64,000 nucleotides of DNA from Branchinecta lynchi (GCA_023053575.1 JAKZAP010000018.1:20860202-20924201), one strand, 5' to 3'. Counted from the first letter of the stretch, positions 1 through 11,220 are shown. Notes: generated by a model not told the origin, from the letters alone. Program-made: numbers and translations.

Positions 1-759
1 AGGAGTCTGCTAGCTCTGTCTGATAGTTTACTGGTTGAAAGAGATGTTGGAACCAACGTCTGTAGCACTAGGGTGCTCGTTGGTAGCTACAGCCGTTGCA
101 TCTGACCGTGTTAGAAGTCACAACCTCTCTGACACTTGCACTGGTTGACGTTAAGAAGGGGGGGGGGGGCTGGTTTCTTCTTGATCGTTGCTGGGATGTA
201 ACTTCCAGCAAAAAACTGCCGTACCCAGTTATCCGAGTTCATTGCAGAAGAGCTGCTTACATTCCATTATCTGCAAATTCACGTGCTGAGTCAATAAGGA
301 CCTTAGCTACCTGACCAAAGCCGTATCGGCCCGGTACAGCGACAGTAAGACAGATTAACTAATTCATTGTGGTCTGGAAGTGGTGTTACTGTTGGACATT
401 ACCCCTGGAATGTCCCCTGGAACGTTCGAGATGAGCCATTGCTTTCGTCGATGGCCAATTGTCGTATACGTCAAAAAGTGCCGTGTACGCCAAGAACTAG
501 CCTACTGAAGCTTTTTCGAAATGGTTGGTGAAATACGTGACGTACTGTCGTGAATAGGATCTAGTTTATAATTAAGTGGCCAAGCCGGTTTGAAGTAGCC
601 AACCACCATCAGTGGCATTGTGGCATAAGTATAATGGACCGTAAATTGGATTCTGAATAGCCTAGGATTCTGAATAGCCTGAATAGCCACATGCTTCACA
701 AACTGGTAGATCCAAATTTTCTTTAGAGCGTGTATTCTAACCCTGATATTGAGAAGAAG
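1..759. other. No recognised feature
   Basis: I see no gene, splice-flanked open exon or element boundary here. There is a 10-12 base G run near 160 and a short tandem of about 10 bp (TGAATAGCCT-like) near 645-690. By position it is probably intron or upstream flank of the gene whose first visible exon begins at 4061. Confidence 0.4.
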
Positions 760-1300
760 TTCTTGCTTCAAAAACGGCGAACTACTTGTCGGACGAAAAA
801 ATAAATTTCAGATATGGACTCCTTGGTCTCCGGCTGGTCTCCTTACCCATCAACCAACTGTGCTATTAGACTATACAGTATTTTTGACAGTAAGCTTTCT
901 ACTTGTACGGTACCGAATTTCCAGTATTCGCCGGAGCCAAGGTACTTGTCGGGCGAAAAAAAAAAGAGTTTAGATATGGCCTGAGAAGGTCTCCTTACCC
1001 CTAAGCCGACTGTACTAGTAGACCGAACAAGTTATTCTTTATTCTTGTACGGTTCCAAATTCCGGTTTTCGCCGGATTCCGGGCGAGATACTTGTCGGGC
1101 TATTCAGTAAATTCAGATATGGTTGTAGCAGGTCTCCTAACCTCTAAACCGACTGTGCATTAGTGCCTATTAGACCAACAAAGTTTTCTTTGTTGAAAAT
1201 AAACTTTTTACGTATGTGGGACGGTACTGAATTCCCGGTTTTCAGTGGATTCCGGGCTAACTACTTGTCGGGTTGAAAAAGAAAGTTTAAATAATAGACC
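760..1300 (-). repeat. R1 family, degenerate tandem units
   Basis: About four diverged units of roughly 150 bp repeat a core reading CCGGATTCCGGGCGA, then ACTTGTCGGGC, an A-rich run, ATTCAGATATGG and GTCTCCTTACCCC. The same core forms the internal array of the R1 repeats at 27797, 29590, 34855 and 41475. Orientation matches the reverse-strand R1 copies. The palindromic GGGATCCC head is not visible here, so this is only the array part. Confidence 0.55.
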
Positions 1301-2685
1301 GTCATAACAACCTAAACAAAACTTATTTTCGCCCCTTAATTCCCCCCCCCCCTCACCCTTTCAAGCAGCCCTAGAAAGTTTAGCCATCGAGAGATTTCAG
1401 TGGATAGAGGATCCACTGACCATTTTAGTGTAAAAAACCTTTGTGTTTCAGTTTTGTCGGGGTTGACCCACTTTTCATCGTACTTATTAGAACAATATCA
1501 GCATGAGAATTTTAGTCTAGGGTACGTCATACAAAGGCCTTCCCAGTGTATTTCTCCGAAACACTTGAGATGAAAATCAGGGCTAATAAATAAGGAACTG
1601 GAGCGTCTTGCGTCTTATCTTGGGTTCCATGTTGGGTGACATTTTCTGTGCTGAAGGAAAATGATTAGGGTCTTAACCGTCCGCTAGGAAGCGACACAGG
1701 GATTACCAAGCTTAGCAGGGTCTTTGCGAAATAATGGGAGTAGCGAAGCGAAGCAAGCTTGCGAACGCAAGCTATTTAAAGGTTCTTACTTATATTACTG
1801 CTTCGTGCTACGGCTCTGGTCATTCTCTTCTCGTTTCAAAGACTTCGAACTTCCTATGTCAGTTTCAATCATTCTAACGACACTGCGTTGATTGGTTAGG
1901 CTCCCGTTCAACAAAGTATATGCAAGTTTCGCAATGTTTCTCATCAAAACCAATGGTACCGACCGGTGCTGAAAACAATCTGGACTGACCTGTAACCCTT
2001 GAGAAACCCAGATGAGATTCAAAGGAGCCACGACCATTGGGATAGAAACTGCGTTTGCTGCTACTTGAATAGAAGCTATATTTACTGCGACTTGTAGTTC
2101 AAGCTCTCATGAGCCAGGGTTGGCCGGTGGATATGAGTTGGCTCCTCCTCCGGGTAGAGACAAATGGTGACAAGTGACAGGTAGCCCCGCCTTGGAGTAG
2201 TCAGGTTGACTCTGCAGCAGCCATGTACAAATTAGTAGCTAGTTTACGGACAACCGTGCTATAAATCAATAGTTGATTCGCATATGCCGGTAGTCGCGTT
2301 AAGATAATATAAACGCGTCATGTTACACTGCTACTGCTACTTGTGCTTTAAACGCTGTTTCTGCACACCGCCAGAAAACGGTGCACATACCCGTTTTCTG
2401 TCGTAACTTTCGTTTTACCTTAAAGCTACCATCGTTGTTCCAACCTGGATGGGGGGGGGGATGCCAGTTGGAAACGACGCTGGTGGCTATAGGACCAATT
2501 CGTAGGAGGTAACCTCTGATAACACATTGTGGAGCACAGGGGCTAAGCCTGTGGATCCGGGATCCATTTTCCCAGCTCGTAGGCACGCATATAATTAGCC
2601 GCGTGTTAATGTCGAAAGACCCGGTGAGGTTTTTAACTAGGGGCTAGCGGTCGGTATAAGCTGATTCTTAACAAGAAACTGCTAA
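1301..2685. other. No recognised feature
   Basis: No supported gene or bounded element. There is a C run near 1342, a short GCGAA/GCAAGC inverted motif near 1743-1770 and a G run near 2451. An 80-residue open stretch on the reverse strand (1795-2037) has no recognisable similarity and no splice signals, and I do not call it. Confidence 0.35.
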
Positions 2686-3949
2686 AGGCCCATTCACAAC
2701 GGGTTTTTAGCTAATACTCGGTACCAGCCAGTTCCGGAAAATGCTCTGAGACCGAGAATTAGCTGGGTTTCTACCGTTGAATGAATTTGTTACGTGATTT
2801 AGCCTTACGGCATTTCACAACTAACAAAGAAACAAAACTAAACATCTAAAACAAACACATAATTTTGTACAAACAACAAATAACAAAAAAAACAAACAAC
2901 TAAATAATACACACTGTGAATTCCATTATCAAACACAAAACACCACATACTTTTAGATCAAATCATAATTTGAAGTCCAAACGTTTAGTTTTCCGAATAT
3001 ATTCCAATACAATATTTCTAACCTTCCTAAATTTAAAAATCAAATCAAGATGAAATGGAAAACGAACATTGATCCTATTAAGGTGAAATAATAAATCCAA
3101 GCGTTAACGAACAAAAATAGGGCACTCAAAAATTAAATGGGAGCATGTTTCGTTTTCACCACAAAGTTCTCCGTATCAATTTTGTTTATTCTATGAAGGA
3201 CAAAAATCGCAATTGATATTGGTGCCAGTTTCGGGTACCAGCTAGTCTAGCACCCAAGTTGAAATTCAATTCAATTTATTTTAATTTCAACATTCCTTAA
3301 ACAAAACAACAAACAGAACGCTCCCAAGAAGGGCACAACCGTGCGGGAGTGCACAACTTTTAACATACTATGACACACATTTCTCGTCTTAACCTTATCA
3401 TTTCTTTTTCTTTACCCTCCCCCTACCCAACCCAACCCTCATTCACTAATAATAATATTGAAATTCAACTTAATAAAATTCCAAATAAATATTCCACATT
3501 TATCTAACTATCCAAAAAATAATTGGATATCTGTTCAACTGTTCAAATCTGTTCAACTTTCAGGGTACTAGCCAATCACATTACTTAGCTTAGGGGAATA
3601 CTCAGGAATGTTTCGATTGGCTACTGTTGAACCACGTCAGACCGATTAAAAATGACCTAAATTCACTTTCGGTTTTCAAGACAGCAAGGAGTGGATATGA
3701 TTTTATCTATTGGGCTTGGTTCGAAACTAGCCAATCACAATGTTCCTCAATATTCCCCAAAATAATCAGAGTGGCTAGTACCCTCAAAAAGTTGAACTGA
3801 TATCAACTTGGGTGCGAGCCTAGCTGGTATCCGGAAATGGCATCATTATCAATTGCGAACGACAGAAACCCAGCTGTTTCTCGGTCACAGAGCGATTTCC
3901 GGAACTGGGTAGTACCGAGTATTAGCTAAAACCCCTTGTGACTGGGCCT
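2686..3949. mobile_element. Long-TIR (foldback-type) DNA element
   Basis: The two ends are inverted copies of each other for about 110 bp: the left end from AGGCCCATTCACAA and, read in reverse, the right end from AGGCCCAGTCACAAGGGG. Both continue through TTAGCTAATACTCGGTAC and an AGCTGGGTTTCT block. A second, inner inverted pair covers about 3551-3640 and 3715-3795. The outer bases (CTAA before AGG, then TTAA after GGGCC) suggest a TTAA-type target, but the duplication is not clean. No transposase is encoded. A LINE 3' tail is nested at 3258-3480. Confidence 0.65.
3258..3480 (-). mobile_element. LINE 3' UTR and tail, nested
   Basis: Read on the reverse strand this is a G-rich stretch (GGTTGGGTAGGGGGAGG), then TAAGACGAGAAATGTGTGTC, a CCCTTCTTGGGAGCG block, and an A-rich end with an (AATTG)n tail. 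The same order of blocks occurs on the + strand at 32980-33203, so both are 5'-truncated copies of one non-LTR family. It is inserted inside the inverted-repeat element around it. Confidence 0.65.
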
Positions 3950-4060
3950 TAAGAATATCTTCTCTGTTTAGCTCCAGTGCTTAAATATACTTATAGTTCG
4001 TATATTAGTTTGTGCATATGAGAAAGTCCAATCAGTCAATTGGTATACTTTTTATTTTAG

Positions 4061-4187
4061 CCGCTCTAAGCCGGAGTCGATCAGCTCCTGGACTGGTAGA
4101 ATCGTCTGGGAAAACTTCCTTAGAGCAAATGTGGGTTCCTCCAGGCCTTCCCCATCCCTTTAGCAACGATCGAACGGATCTGTCTCA
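4061..4187 (+). CDS. Exon A of a split cellular gene (internal exon)
   Basis: Internal coding exon of 127 nt, open only in the phase that fits its neighbours: 2 nt, 41 codons, 2 nt. The acceptor is a T-rich tract ending TTTTATTTTAG. The donor is CA followed by GTAAGT, close to the metazoan consensus. The peptide is rich in Ser, Arg and Pro (SRSRSAPGLVESS, then WVPPGLPHPF and SNDRTDLS), which looks like a disordered linker rather than a folded domain. The two trailing bases plus the first base of the exon at 10529 make a Gln codon. The preceding intron is in phase 1, and I find no fitting exon upstream in the window, so the gene starts outside it. I do not recognise the family. Chance is possible for one exon alone; the phase match with three others raises confidence. 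Confidence 0.62.
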
Positions 4188-4971
4188 GTAAGTCTATTTT
4201 TTTTTTTTTTAGTATTTAGAACAAGCTCTGGCTGTTAGAAATAAGTAAGTATGTATGTCCTAAAATTCTCGTTAGTGTTTTTTCTTATAGTCAACCCTCT
4301 TGTCCTGAAATTCTTATGCTATGAGTATTTAGGACAAGTTCTGGTCGTTAGTAGTATGTAAGTGTGTATCTTGTTCAAAAATTCTCGTTCGCATTTTGTA
4401 AGAGAGACAAAAAAGAGAGACAAAAAATTTAATATATAATGGAATTTTACAAAAGAAAATTTTAGTATCATAACAGACCTACCACGTGAAAATCTATACA
4501 GACTTGTTTGTGGCAGGACTAAATAATTTAATCAATTAGCCTAATTATATTTTGAACAAAAAAGAAAAGGAAAAAATAAATGCAGTACTATACATAAACA
4601 ACTATATAAATATATTTTTTGTTTTTAAATATTACATATAAACAGAAGACAATTAAACCTCGTGGCAATCCAAAACCAATTCATACCCAAGCTAACCCTC
4701 TTTCCTCACCCATCTTTACTCATAAAAAAACTTTTCATCTTATTTGTTTTAATTTTTAATTGTATAACGTTTGTTTTAATAACATTTGTTTTAATAGTTA
4801 ATCATTATGTCCTGAAATTCTTATGCTCTTGACTGTGTTTGCTTTAATTGTTAATACCTCAGTTTTTTAATTAACAAAGCGTCAATTTCTATGCCACTGT
4901 CATGTCTGACACTATGCCATGAAGTCTATTACCATTTTTAGACCCTCCGAAGGGCCAATCCGACCCTAGGG
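4188..4971. other. AT-rich intron with a 110-bp direct duplication
   Basis: A T run follows the donor. Two direct copies at about 4212-4300 and 4322-4400 share AGTATTTAG(A/G)ACAAG, a TGTATGT-like block and AAATTCTCGTT. A third partial match (TCCTGAAATTCTTATGC) is near 4812. The rest is A/T-rich with no gene. It leads into the LINE fragment starting near 4972. Confidence 0.45.
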
Positions 4972-5568
4972 ATGATCAAACGGTTAGTCGCATCCCGCAA
5001 TCCAACTGTCATACTGAAGCTTTATAAAGCCTTGGTCATGCCTAGGTTGGAGAGTGGTAACGCCCTCACCCCACCCTCCTACAAACAAGACAAGAAAATA
5101 ATCGAAGGCGTCCCGAGGCGAGCAACAGAATCCATCTTAGGCCTTAGAGCACTACCCTACGAACAGCGACTACAGAAACTAAAGATCCCGACACTGACTT
5201 ACCGGCGGAAGACAGGGAACATGCTATTAGTCTACAAACTTCTCAGCTCCAATTGTCTCTCCGCCTCCCACAACCACTCACGGACGAGGGGCCACTCAAG
5301 GACACTGTCCAGAAGCCCCTGCACCGCTCTTGTTCGCCAGCACTTCTTCAGCGACCAAGCTGTTCCTCCGTGGAACAGCTTGTCCGAACCAGCTGTCTCC
5401 AGCGAAATATGCGAAGGTTTCAAAAAGCGACTCGACGAGGACTGGGGCGGGCTGCCCTGGAAAGAGTACTGGTACGCCCCGGAAGCAGCAACCAGAACAC
5501 CATCATCATCCGCAAGCTACTCATGGGAATACAACCTCCTTATTGCTTGCAAGTCCAATTTGAGGTAA
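4972..5568 (+). pseudogene. LINE reverse-transcriptase C-terminal fragment
   Basis: A 198-codon open frame corresponds to the region after the reverse-transcriptase core of CR1/L2/jockey-type non-LTR retrotransposons. It shows the usual order: LKLYKALVMPRLESG, then VPRRATESILGLRALPYEQR, LQKLKIPTLTYRR, and near the end FFSDQAVPPWNSL and FKKRLDEDWGGLP. The catalytic YADD-type region and everything 5' of it are missing, so this is a 5'-truncated dead copy. The first ATG is only an internal codon of the element. It sits in the intron between exons A and C, in the same orientation as the host gene. Confidence 0.8.
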
Positions 5569-5689
5569 TTTTGGGTATAATCGTACCCCCGGAATCCTTT
5601 TCCGTTCGCAATCTTGTGTCGTTAGCGCCCAGGCTTCAGTGCTCGTTTTGGAAACAGGCAGTTTGAGTTTCTTCTCATTAATCATCATC

Positions 5690-6110
5690 AGTTTATTTAA
5701 TTCGTGATATTACAATCACATACTCAAAATTACACTACCACAGGACTATTCTTTACTAAATATATACAATAATTTCATCCATTCGGTGGCTCGAGGCCAT
5801 AGCAGAGTCGACGGAAAAGGCGGTAGAACCAGAACGGCATTCTGCATTCTCACGGGTTGCCTTTAAAAGTGGATTCTCGGAAACTTCTAACCTTGCAACA
5901 AAACGAACTATCGCTTTCCGTCTCATAACATCAAAAGATTCAATTTCATTTTCTAAAAACATTTGCCTAGCAGAGTAATGCCGATTGTAGGAAAGGACGT
6001 GACGGAATTCATTGTTAAAACAAACTTTTAGTTTACGTATTGTCGTCTCAAATCAAAAAGTGGAAGACTGTATAGTTGTGAGCAGTACGTCTTAGATAAA
6101 AGAATTCTGA
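5690..6110 (-). pseudogene. LINE C-terminal fragment with (TGA)n tail
   Basis: On the reverse strand a broken frame reads ETTIRKLKV, NEFRHVLSYNRHYSARQMF, then ENEIESFDVMRRK and VARLEVSENPLL. This is the familiar C-terminal block of many LINEs (short histidine/arginine-rich segment, SARQMF, then a helical end). The frame stays open to a stop at about 5758. Its 3' end is AATAAACTGATGATGATTAATG, a short TGA repeat tail. The 5' part near 6060-6110 carries a stop. It lies tail to tail with the + strand LINE at 4972-5568 and belongs to a different family. Confidence 0.65.
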
Positions 6111-7035
6111 CCGACACTATTCAAAATTTAAAATTACGAATTAAATGGTTCTCACGCGCGCAAAGACGGATAGTTTTTCCCACTTGTTTCCTCGTTTTTC
6201 GTCGGTTCCGACAGGGAAAGTTGACTGGGAATCATAAATAAAAAAACAAATACTCAACATGATAAGTAAGCTAGGGCTCAACGACATTTCAGCACTTCAA
6301 AGCGAGGGTCCTCGTCAGGCTGTAGCCGAAAGAGACGAACCTACAATATGCAGAAATAGGACGTCTGCTCGTACCTCTCATCAAGTTTCATTTGAATCTT
6401 AAGAGTTTCTTTATACGCATGCCCAATTCCCTCCTCCCAGATAATCTGATAGTGCGCGTACTAGCAAAACGTGAGCAGAGCGACGGACATTACGGTCACT
6501 ATATGGCACTTGAGCTGAAGGCTGCACGTGCCATAAAAAGATCGTATTAGATTTCTGCTCTGCTTTAATGTTGCAAGAATTGGATGCTTTTCGTTCACGA
6601 AGAAGACAACAGCTATGACTCGTTTTTATGACCTTGTTTACGGAACTGGATTCATCATTTTCAATTCATATTCAACTTGACCCTCACATTCTCATTATAG
6701 CTAGCCATCTGCCTGTTCTTACGTTTGCCATTACCCCGGAAAAAAAATGATTATTATTCGCACATTTTCAAAGAATAGAATCAATATCGTCTTGTCATAA
6801 ATACGCCCACAAAATGTTGAGAAAAAATTGTGGAATTTACCCCAATGAATATAACAAAGAAATGCATCTACTTTTCTTCCGCTTCTTAAATTTTTAATAA
6901 CTTATTTTCAATCAAGCAAATATGACCCCGACCTATTTATTTTCTTCACTTTAAATTGTTAATGTCATTTGTCTTTTTTTGTCCTTTGCCGTGCACCCCG
7001 GCTGAAAAACTTCGTTTTAAACGCATTGTTTCAAC
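6111..7035. other. Intron with small repeat fragments
   Basis: Apart from the family L fragment at 6262-6345, there is a piece related to the end of family C at about 6470-6545 (TATATGGCACTTGAGC and GTGCCATAAAAAG). The remainder (6546-7035) is A/T-rich with no supported feature. Confidence 0.4.
6262..6345 (-). repeat. Family L fragment with hammerhead-like core
   Basis: Read on the reverse strand it runs ACAGCCTGACGAGGACCC, an imperfect stem, then GTGCTGAAATGTCG and later TAGCTTAC. CTGACGA (6311-6318 with the following G) and GAAA (6287-6290) are spaced like the two conserved boxes of a hammerhead ribozyme. Related copies lie at 13320, 34455, 44000 and 58485. Confidence 0.45.
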
Positions 7036-7039
7036 GAGT

Positions 7040-7330
7040 ATAAAAAGTTCTAAGTTTCAAGTAGTGTACTGAAAGGCAGAAGTGCTCCTCAGGCGGGACT
7101 TGACCCTTTGAGCTTCGGCTTCCAAGACGACTCCTCTACCACTGAGCTACAGAGTGGCTTATGAACATAGTTCGACAACCACTGCAGTAGTCAGAAAGAA
7201 CCGGGACATATCAACAGAGACTGTGACGAAGGTAATAAGTATTACGTAAAGGCCTTTTACGTGACATTTTCACCAGAATATCAGAAATTAACTTCTGGTT
7301 TCTTTGTCACAGTCAAAGTACCTTGTATAA
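7040..7330 (-). mobile_element. tRNA-derived SINE copy 1
   Basis: Reverse complement of 7088-7158 is tRNA-like: a pol III A box TAGCTCAGTGG and a B box GGGTCAAGTCC about 35 bases apart, flanked by a weak acceptor-like stem. Flanking blocks on both sides (TACTGAAAGGCA; GTTCGACAACCACTGCAGTAGTC) match those around the tRNA-like segment at 40835-41050, so this is a dispersed SINE rather than a tRNA gene. Outer limits are approximate. Confidence 0.6.
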
Positions 7331-8445
7331 CGTTCTTTATTTTACCCAATTCTTATGAATTATAAGGCGTAAAGAACCGAAATATACATAGAGTAAACAA
7401 GCGCCAGGTTGCAAAAACAATGATGCACACTCAGCTCGGGCTCGAAGAAAATTCAGAAATGACCAGATCAGAATGAACTGAACTACTTGCGTTCCGGCCC
7501 CTCCTCTCCCGGCGAAAAAAGACGTTACCAATCACTCCAGACTACCCCCCCCCCCACAAACACAGTCACTAGTCCCTTATCGGATATGTCCACAATTGCT
7601 GAAATTTTTTGGGAAAAAATTAAATTTGTGTGAAAGGTTTGTATTTACCATTTAACGTGTCTAGGGGAGAATCCTCAAGTGTTTGCAGTCAAAACTGCAG
7701 TTTTAAATAAGATTTTCTAATTTTCCATATAATTTGCATTCGGGGGAGGGGTTTTGGCCGTTCGGGGGGGGGGATTGCTTAGACCAAACTAGTTAGGCTA
7801 TGTTTACCGCTCGTAAACACTGGCAATGCCTGCCTCATTTTCACGATTTTGTAACCCTGGCAAGTAATTTCCTCTGGTTCCCTGTAGGCTGTTGTTTTCC
7901 AGGGTCTAACGACGTCAACACTTTCTCATCTCACTCTCTCTCTCTCGTGAACTTTCTCGACTGTCAAAATATTTCCCGATCTACATACCGACTTTGCGTG
8001 ATCAATAAAACCTGTTTCTCCAGGAGTTTAGTGGGCTATTTCGAAAGCACTCAACAGCTGTCTCTGCTGGATTTAATTGCATTGGGAAATCCTCATTTGG
8101 GGAAAAAGTTCGTCGATTCCAGGAAGAAGCCTACTCCGAACCTTTGAATTTAACTTTTTTCAATCAGTTAAGTGCCTCGATCGGGGTTTCTGAAATGGAT
8201 TCCACTGAGTAGAAGGTGAGACGTTGGAAGAATTCCTTGAACCCAGGTTTATGTAGCGTTTACACGGACAAGAAAGCCCGTAAAGTAGAAAGGAATTCCG
8301 GTAGACTTTAAAGGATTCCGTTCGTGAAGACGACTAGAAAAAAAGTTTAGCGTGAAGAGAATCTTTGAAAGGAATTCCGGTCTACTTGAAAGGAATCTCG
8401 TCGGCGGCGCTGGTAGAAAGGCAAAAAAAAAATCCAACTAGCTTT
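7331..8445. other. No gene; short direct repeat
   Basis: Contains C and G runs near 7544 and 7768 and a direct repeat of about 45 bp (AAAGGAATTCCGGT(A/C)) at about 8290-8325 and 8367-8405. A 115-residue open stretch at 7800-8147 has no recognisable similarity and no splice support, so it is not called. Confidence 0.35.
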
Positions 8446-8495
8446 TGAGAGTAGCAGTCATCAGTACTGATGTCACAAATGCTCTCAAAAGATTT
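8446..8495. repeat. 50-bp imperfect hairpin
   Basis: CTTTTGAGAG and its complement CTCTCAAAAG close a hairpin whose centre is the perfect palindrome CATCAGTACTGATG. Possibly the remnant of a very small foldback element. Confidence 0.5.
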
Positions 8496-8579
8496 AATTT
8501 ATTGGCTATAGTGAATTTCTTTTTGTCAGATTTTCTGGTTTGAAGAATTTATATTTTTTCCTCTGCGTGTAAACATCAT

Positions 8580-9210
8580 CTTGTCACCAAGACCGGATTC
8601 TGTTCAAGTTTTCCTGTACTTGTAGACGCTGCATCAGGCTCAAGTTGGTATACTAATTTCACAAGAGCTTTACACGTCACCTTAGACTGTGAGCAGGACG
8701 TGTCAAGGTCTTGGTTAAGAAAGATAGAAATCGATCCTGCTTTCTCTTATGCAGCTCTAATCAAATCGCCGCCCACTTAGGTTGCTCTAGCTGACTGCTA
8801 GTCAAGAATGATGACGCAGACAATCCTTATGCAGCTTCTTACACCGATTTGAACAATGCTTAAAGCGCACTTCGCACCATATACTGTTTCCGATATTCAA
8901 AAATATCTCAATACTGTAAAATTTGACTCTGCTTTTAACAAATTATCCACGACTTTGGCTGTGAAAGCCCGAGGCCCGTTGACTTCTAGTAAACCTAGGC
9001 AAGACTCAGGTAACCGGTGTACGCATAGGTAGCATAACACGTGAGCCTTCGCATAGCGCACATGGAAAATCGTGAATCGTAAACTGTAACGTATGAAATT
9101 TGAGTCTCCGGGTTTAAGAATTAATGACTACAATTCAGAAGTATAGGTTGCATTGGCACTGTAGGTACGGCGGTTCAGACGGTTCAATCTTTAACTCCGA
9201 TGTTATGTAG
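8580..9210 (+). repeat. Family I dispersed repeat
   Basis: Two blocks recur elsewhere. TATGCAGCTCTAATCAAATCG with a following GTCAAGAA block matches 51830-51900. The stretch from about 8895 (CTGTAAAATTTGACTCTGC, ACAAATTATCCACGACTTTGG, CCCGTTGACTT, GTATGAAATTTGAGTCTCC) matches 54770-55090 inside the long-TIR element at 54735. I infer a diverged, end-eroded relative of that element. Confidence 0.5.
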
Positions 9211-10214
9211 TTTGTGTAGTATGAATAAATGAGTGAATGAATGGATAAATGGAAGACAATTGAAGACTTTTAGATGAGATGAGTGCCAAGGGGAAGAATG
9301 GTTTGAAATGGGTTTATTTGCATTTGACTGCGATGAATAAAAAGTTTTTACTCAATCAAATATAAATAATAAATAGCGCAATCAGCTTGGGATGAAGGAA
9401 TATTTAGTCCACTCTCTAAAGTACATCTATCGGTTTGATTAGAGCTGATTTGAGTCAAAATGTGCCAATAAGAAATGTTGTTATTCATCTCCATTAAAGC
9501 AAATCGATTGTTTGCGCATTAGCTAGTTTTATGGCATTTTTTTAATGACAAATATATGAGTATTAGTTTGTCCGTCCGGTTTCCGTTCCGTCTTTTAAGT
9601 TTTGCTTTGTCATTCAAATTGACGTATACTCTCATTTATGTTTGTAACTGTTTCTTCTTTGATGCCTGCTTTAAACTATTGTGGCAATTAGTCACTAAAT
9701 TTAAATCTTATTGATATGAAAGAAACTGTAAGGGTGGGTTGGCCACCTAGATTGCTCTTACAACCACCAGCTTGTCGTAAGGTTTCGACGATACACTCTA
9801 GGCGATAAAAAAAACCTTACAAGCTGGGATGCTAAGATGTCGGTAAATGACAATAGACTGGTAGTTTGCGATTGTTTTTCTAGGACAAACCCTAGGCTAC
9901 AAGAACCGGGTAGTCCATGTGCCTTTGTTGAGGGGTTCGAACGCTACCTGGTCGGTGCGTGACCCTATTTTCTTCCTGGCTTAATCACGACAGACTCTGG
10001 GGGAAAAGCTCTGTACCTTTCGTACTAGGGGAGTTTCGAAGTCATTCGCGTAAATATCCACAAAAAGAAATCTTATCCTAACTTCCGTTTTTTCAATAAC
10101 ATACTTAAGCAACTTTGCCTTCATTGCATGACACCGTAACGGGAATTCGCCAAAAAACACCTTCTGGGACGTTTCCGAAATCCAGGACTGAAGAAGGTCT
10201 TTCACGGGCTTGGG
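9211..10214. other. No recognised gene; AT-rich intron
   Basis: A short TGAATAAATGAGTGAATGAATGG stretch near 9220-9250 resembles a LINE or SINE tail. Nothing else has support. Open stretches here show no splice signals or similarity. Confidence 0.35.
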
Positions 10215-10479
10215 CAGATCGAAATAATCCTAGAAAGTAATGCGCGAACTTAGAAAAAGTTACACACAGTCAAATCGCAGCGACACTAGCCCCTAGAAGA
10301 CACGAACATCCCTACTGAAACTCAACCATGCAGCACAGCATCTTAGCCTTGCTAGGATTTTCTACGTCCGCCACTGCACGCACGAACAAAGTGAGCTGGG
10401 CGGCGCTGCGACGGAGGTCCATTTTTGATGCATGGGAAGGATAGGTCTTCGCAGTACTCTCTAGAGTTATTTTGCTCTG
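10215..10479 (+). mobile_element. hAT-type MITE, family K copy 1
   Basis: Left end CAGATCGAAATAATCC and right end GAGTTATTTTGCTCTG are inverted copies. The element is flanked by a perfect 8-bp duplication GGCTTGGG (10207-10214 and 10480-10487), the target length of hAT transposases. The interior (GCAGCGACACTAGC, TTCTACGTCCGCCACTGC) matches the copy at 52558-52784 almost throughout. No coding capacity. Its right end is only 41 bp (duplication included, 49 bp) from the acceptor of exon C. Confidence 0.85.
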
Positions 10480-10528
10480 GGCTTGGGGGTGCTTGAACTG
10501 TGTCTGAATAGATTTTACAATTTTTTAG

Positions 10529-10659
10529 GATGTACAACTCCGTTCAAGCCCGTCGGCCGTCGATGGTTCCATCACGCAAAAGCTCACGAGGGGAGCAGGA
10601 GCCTCAACGAACACGGCTGGACATCGCTCTGCATACGCAAATTGTGCCTTTTAATCCAA
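10529..10659 (+). CDS. Exon C of the split cellular gene (internal exon)
   Basis: Internal exon of 131 nt read as 1 nt, 43 codons, 1 nt, with no stop in that phase. Acceptor: TTTTACAATTTTTTAG. Donor: CCAA followed by GTAAGTCGG. The first base completes the Gln codon begun in exon A, and the last A plus CC of the exon at 31263 gives Thr. The peptide is basic and Ser-rich (RRPSMVPSRKSSRG) and then becomes more ordered (RTRLDIALHTQIVPFNP). RRPS and RKSS resemble basophilic kinase sites, which is inference only. The ATG at its start is an internal codon. No known domain recognised. Confidence 0.65.
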
Positions 10660-10789
10660 GTAAGTCGGCATTTTAGTCTATACTCTTGATGACTATCTCT
10701 CCTTGCCGATGCAAAATCTCCGGCCTCTCCGGATACCTAGCGAAAGAAAGGAAGAAGTGGTGTCACATCTGCTCCCGACGATTGCCGTG
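10660..10789. other. Start of intron C-B
   Basis: Donor side of a 20.6-kb intron. No further feature in this short stretch. Confidence 0.4.
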
Positions 10790-11220
10790 ATTGGTTAACA
10801 CTCTTTTGAGTTACCTACCCTTCTAACAGTAGTAGCTATTAGTGACTAATTTCATTCCAGCCTCGCGAAAAGTTACTACGCTGACGGAACCAACCTTCTC
10901 GAAATAGTAACTAATAGTAACTATTTGCTTACCACGCTCGGGAGCCTAGTAAACGGGGTAACTACGAATCTTAATTTCGTTCCAACCTCGCGAAAAGTTA
11001 CTGACGGTCCCAACCCCGAAATAGTAACTAGTAGTACTATTTGCTTGCCATGCTCGGGAGCGTAGTAAGCGGGGTAACTACGAATCTCTTTCATGCGATT
11101 GGCCGGATTAGCCCGTGGTAATTTTGCTCAAAATAGAAAAATGCGTTCCAGTCTTGACGCCAAGAAGCCGGAATCCGTGATATCGTGCGTATAGTTACTA
11201 CAGTAGGTAGGGTTGAACAC
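10790..11220 (-). mobile_element. MITE family A copy 1 (degenerate, with internal duplication)
   Basis: Blocks such as AGTTACCTACCCTTCTAAC, GCGAAAAGTTACT, AATAGTAACTAATAGTAAC and TGCTCGGGAGC run in the reverse order of the copy at 25521-25830. The segment from TTTCATTCCAGCCTCGCG to GTAACTACGAATC is present twice in tandem (about 10850-10970 and 10972-11085). The right end (GGTAGGGTTGAACACAC) is a decayed form of the terminus GGGTGGAACACGCTCT. No coding capacity. Confidence 0.65.

Noticed and set aside
200..340. Candidate exon ending at a GTAAG donor near 342
   Set aside because: The phase needed to join exon A contains an in-frame stop, and the acceptor side is weak.
760..1300. CRISPR-like regular repeats
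   Set aside because: Units are long (about 150 bp), diverged and contiguous, with no short constant repeat and unique spacers, and the DNA is clearly eukaryotic.
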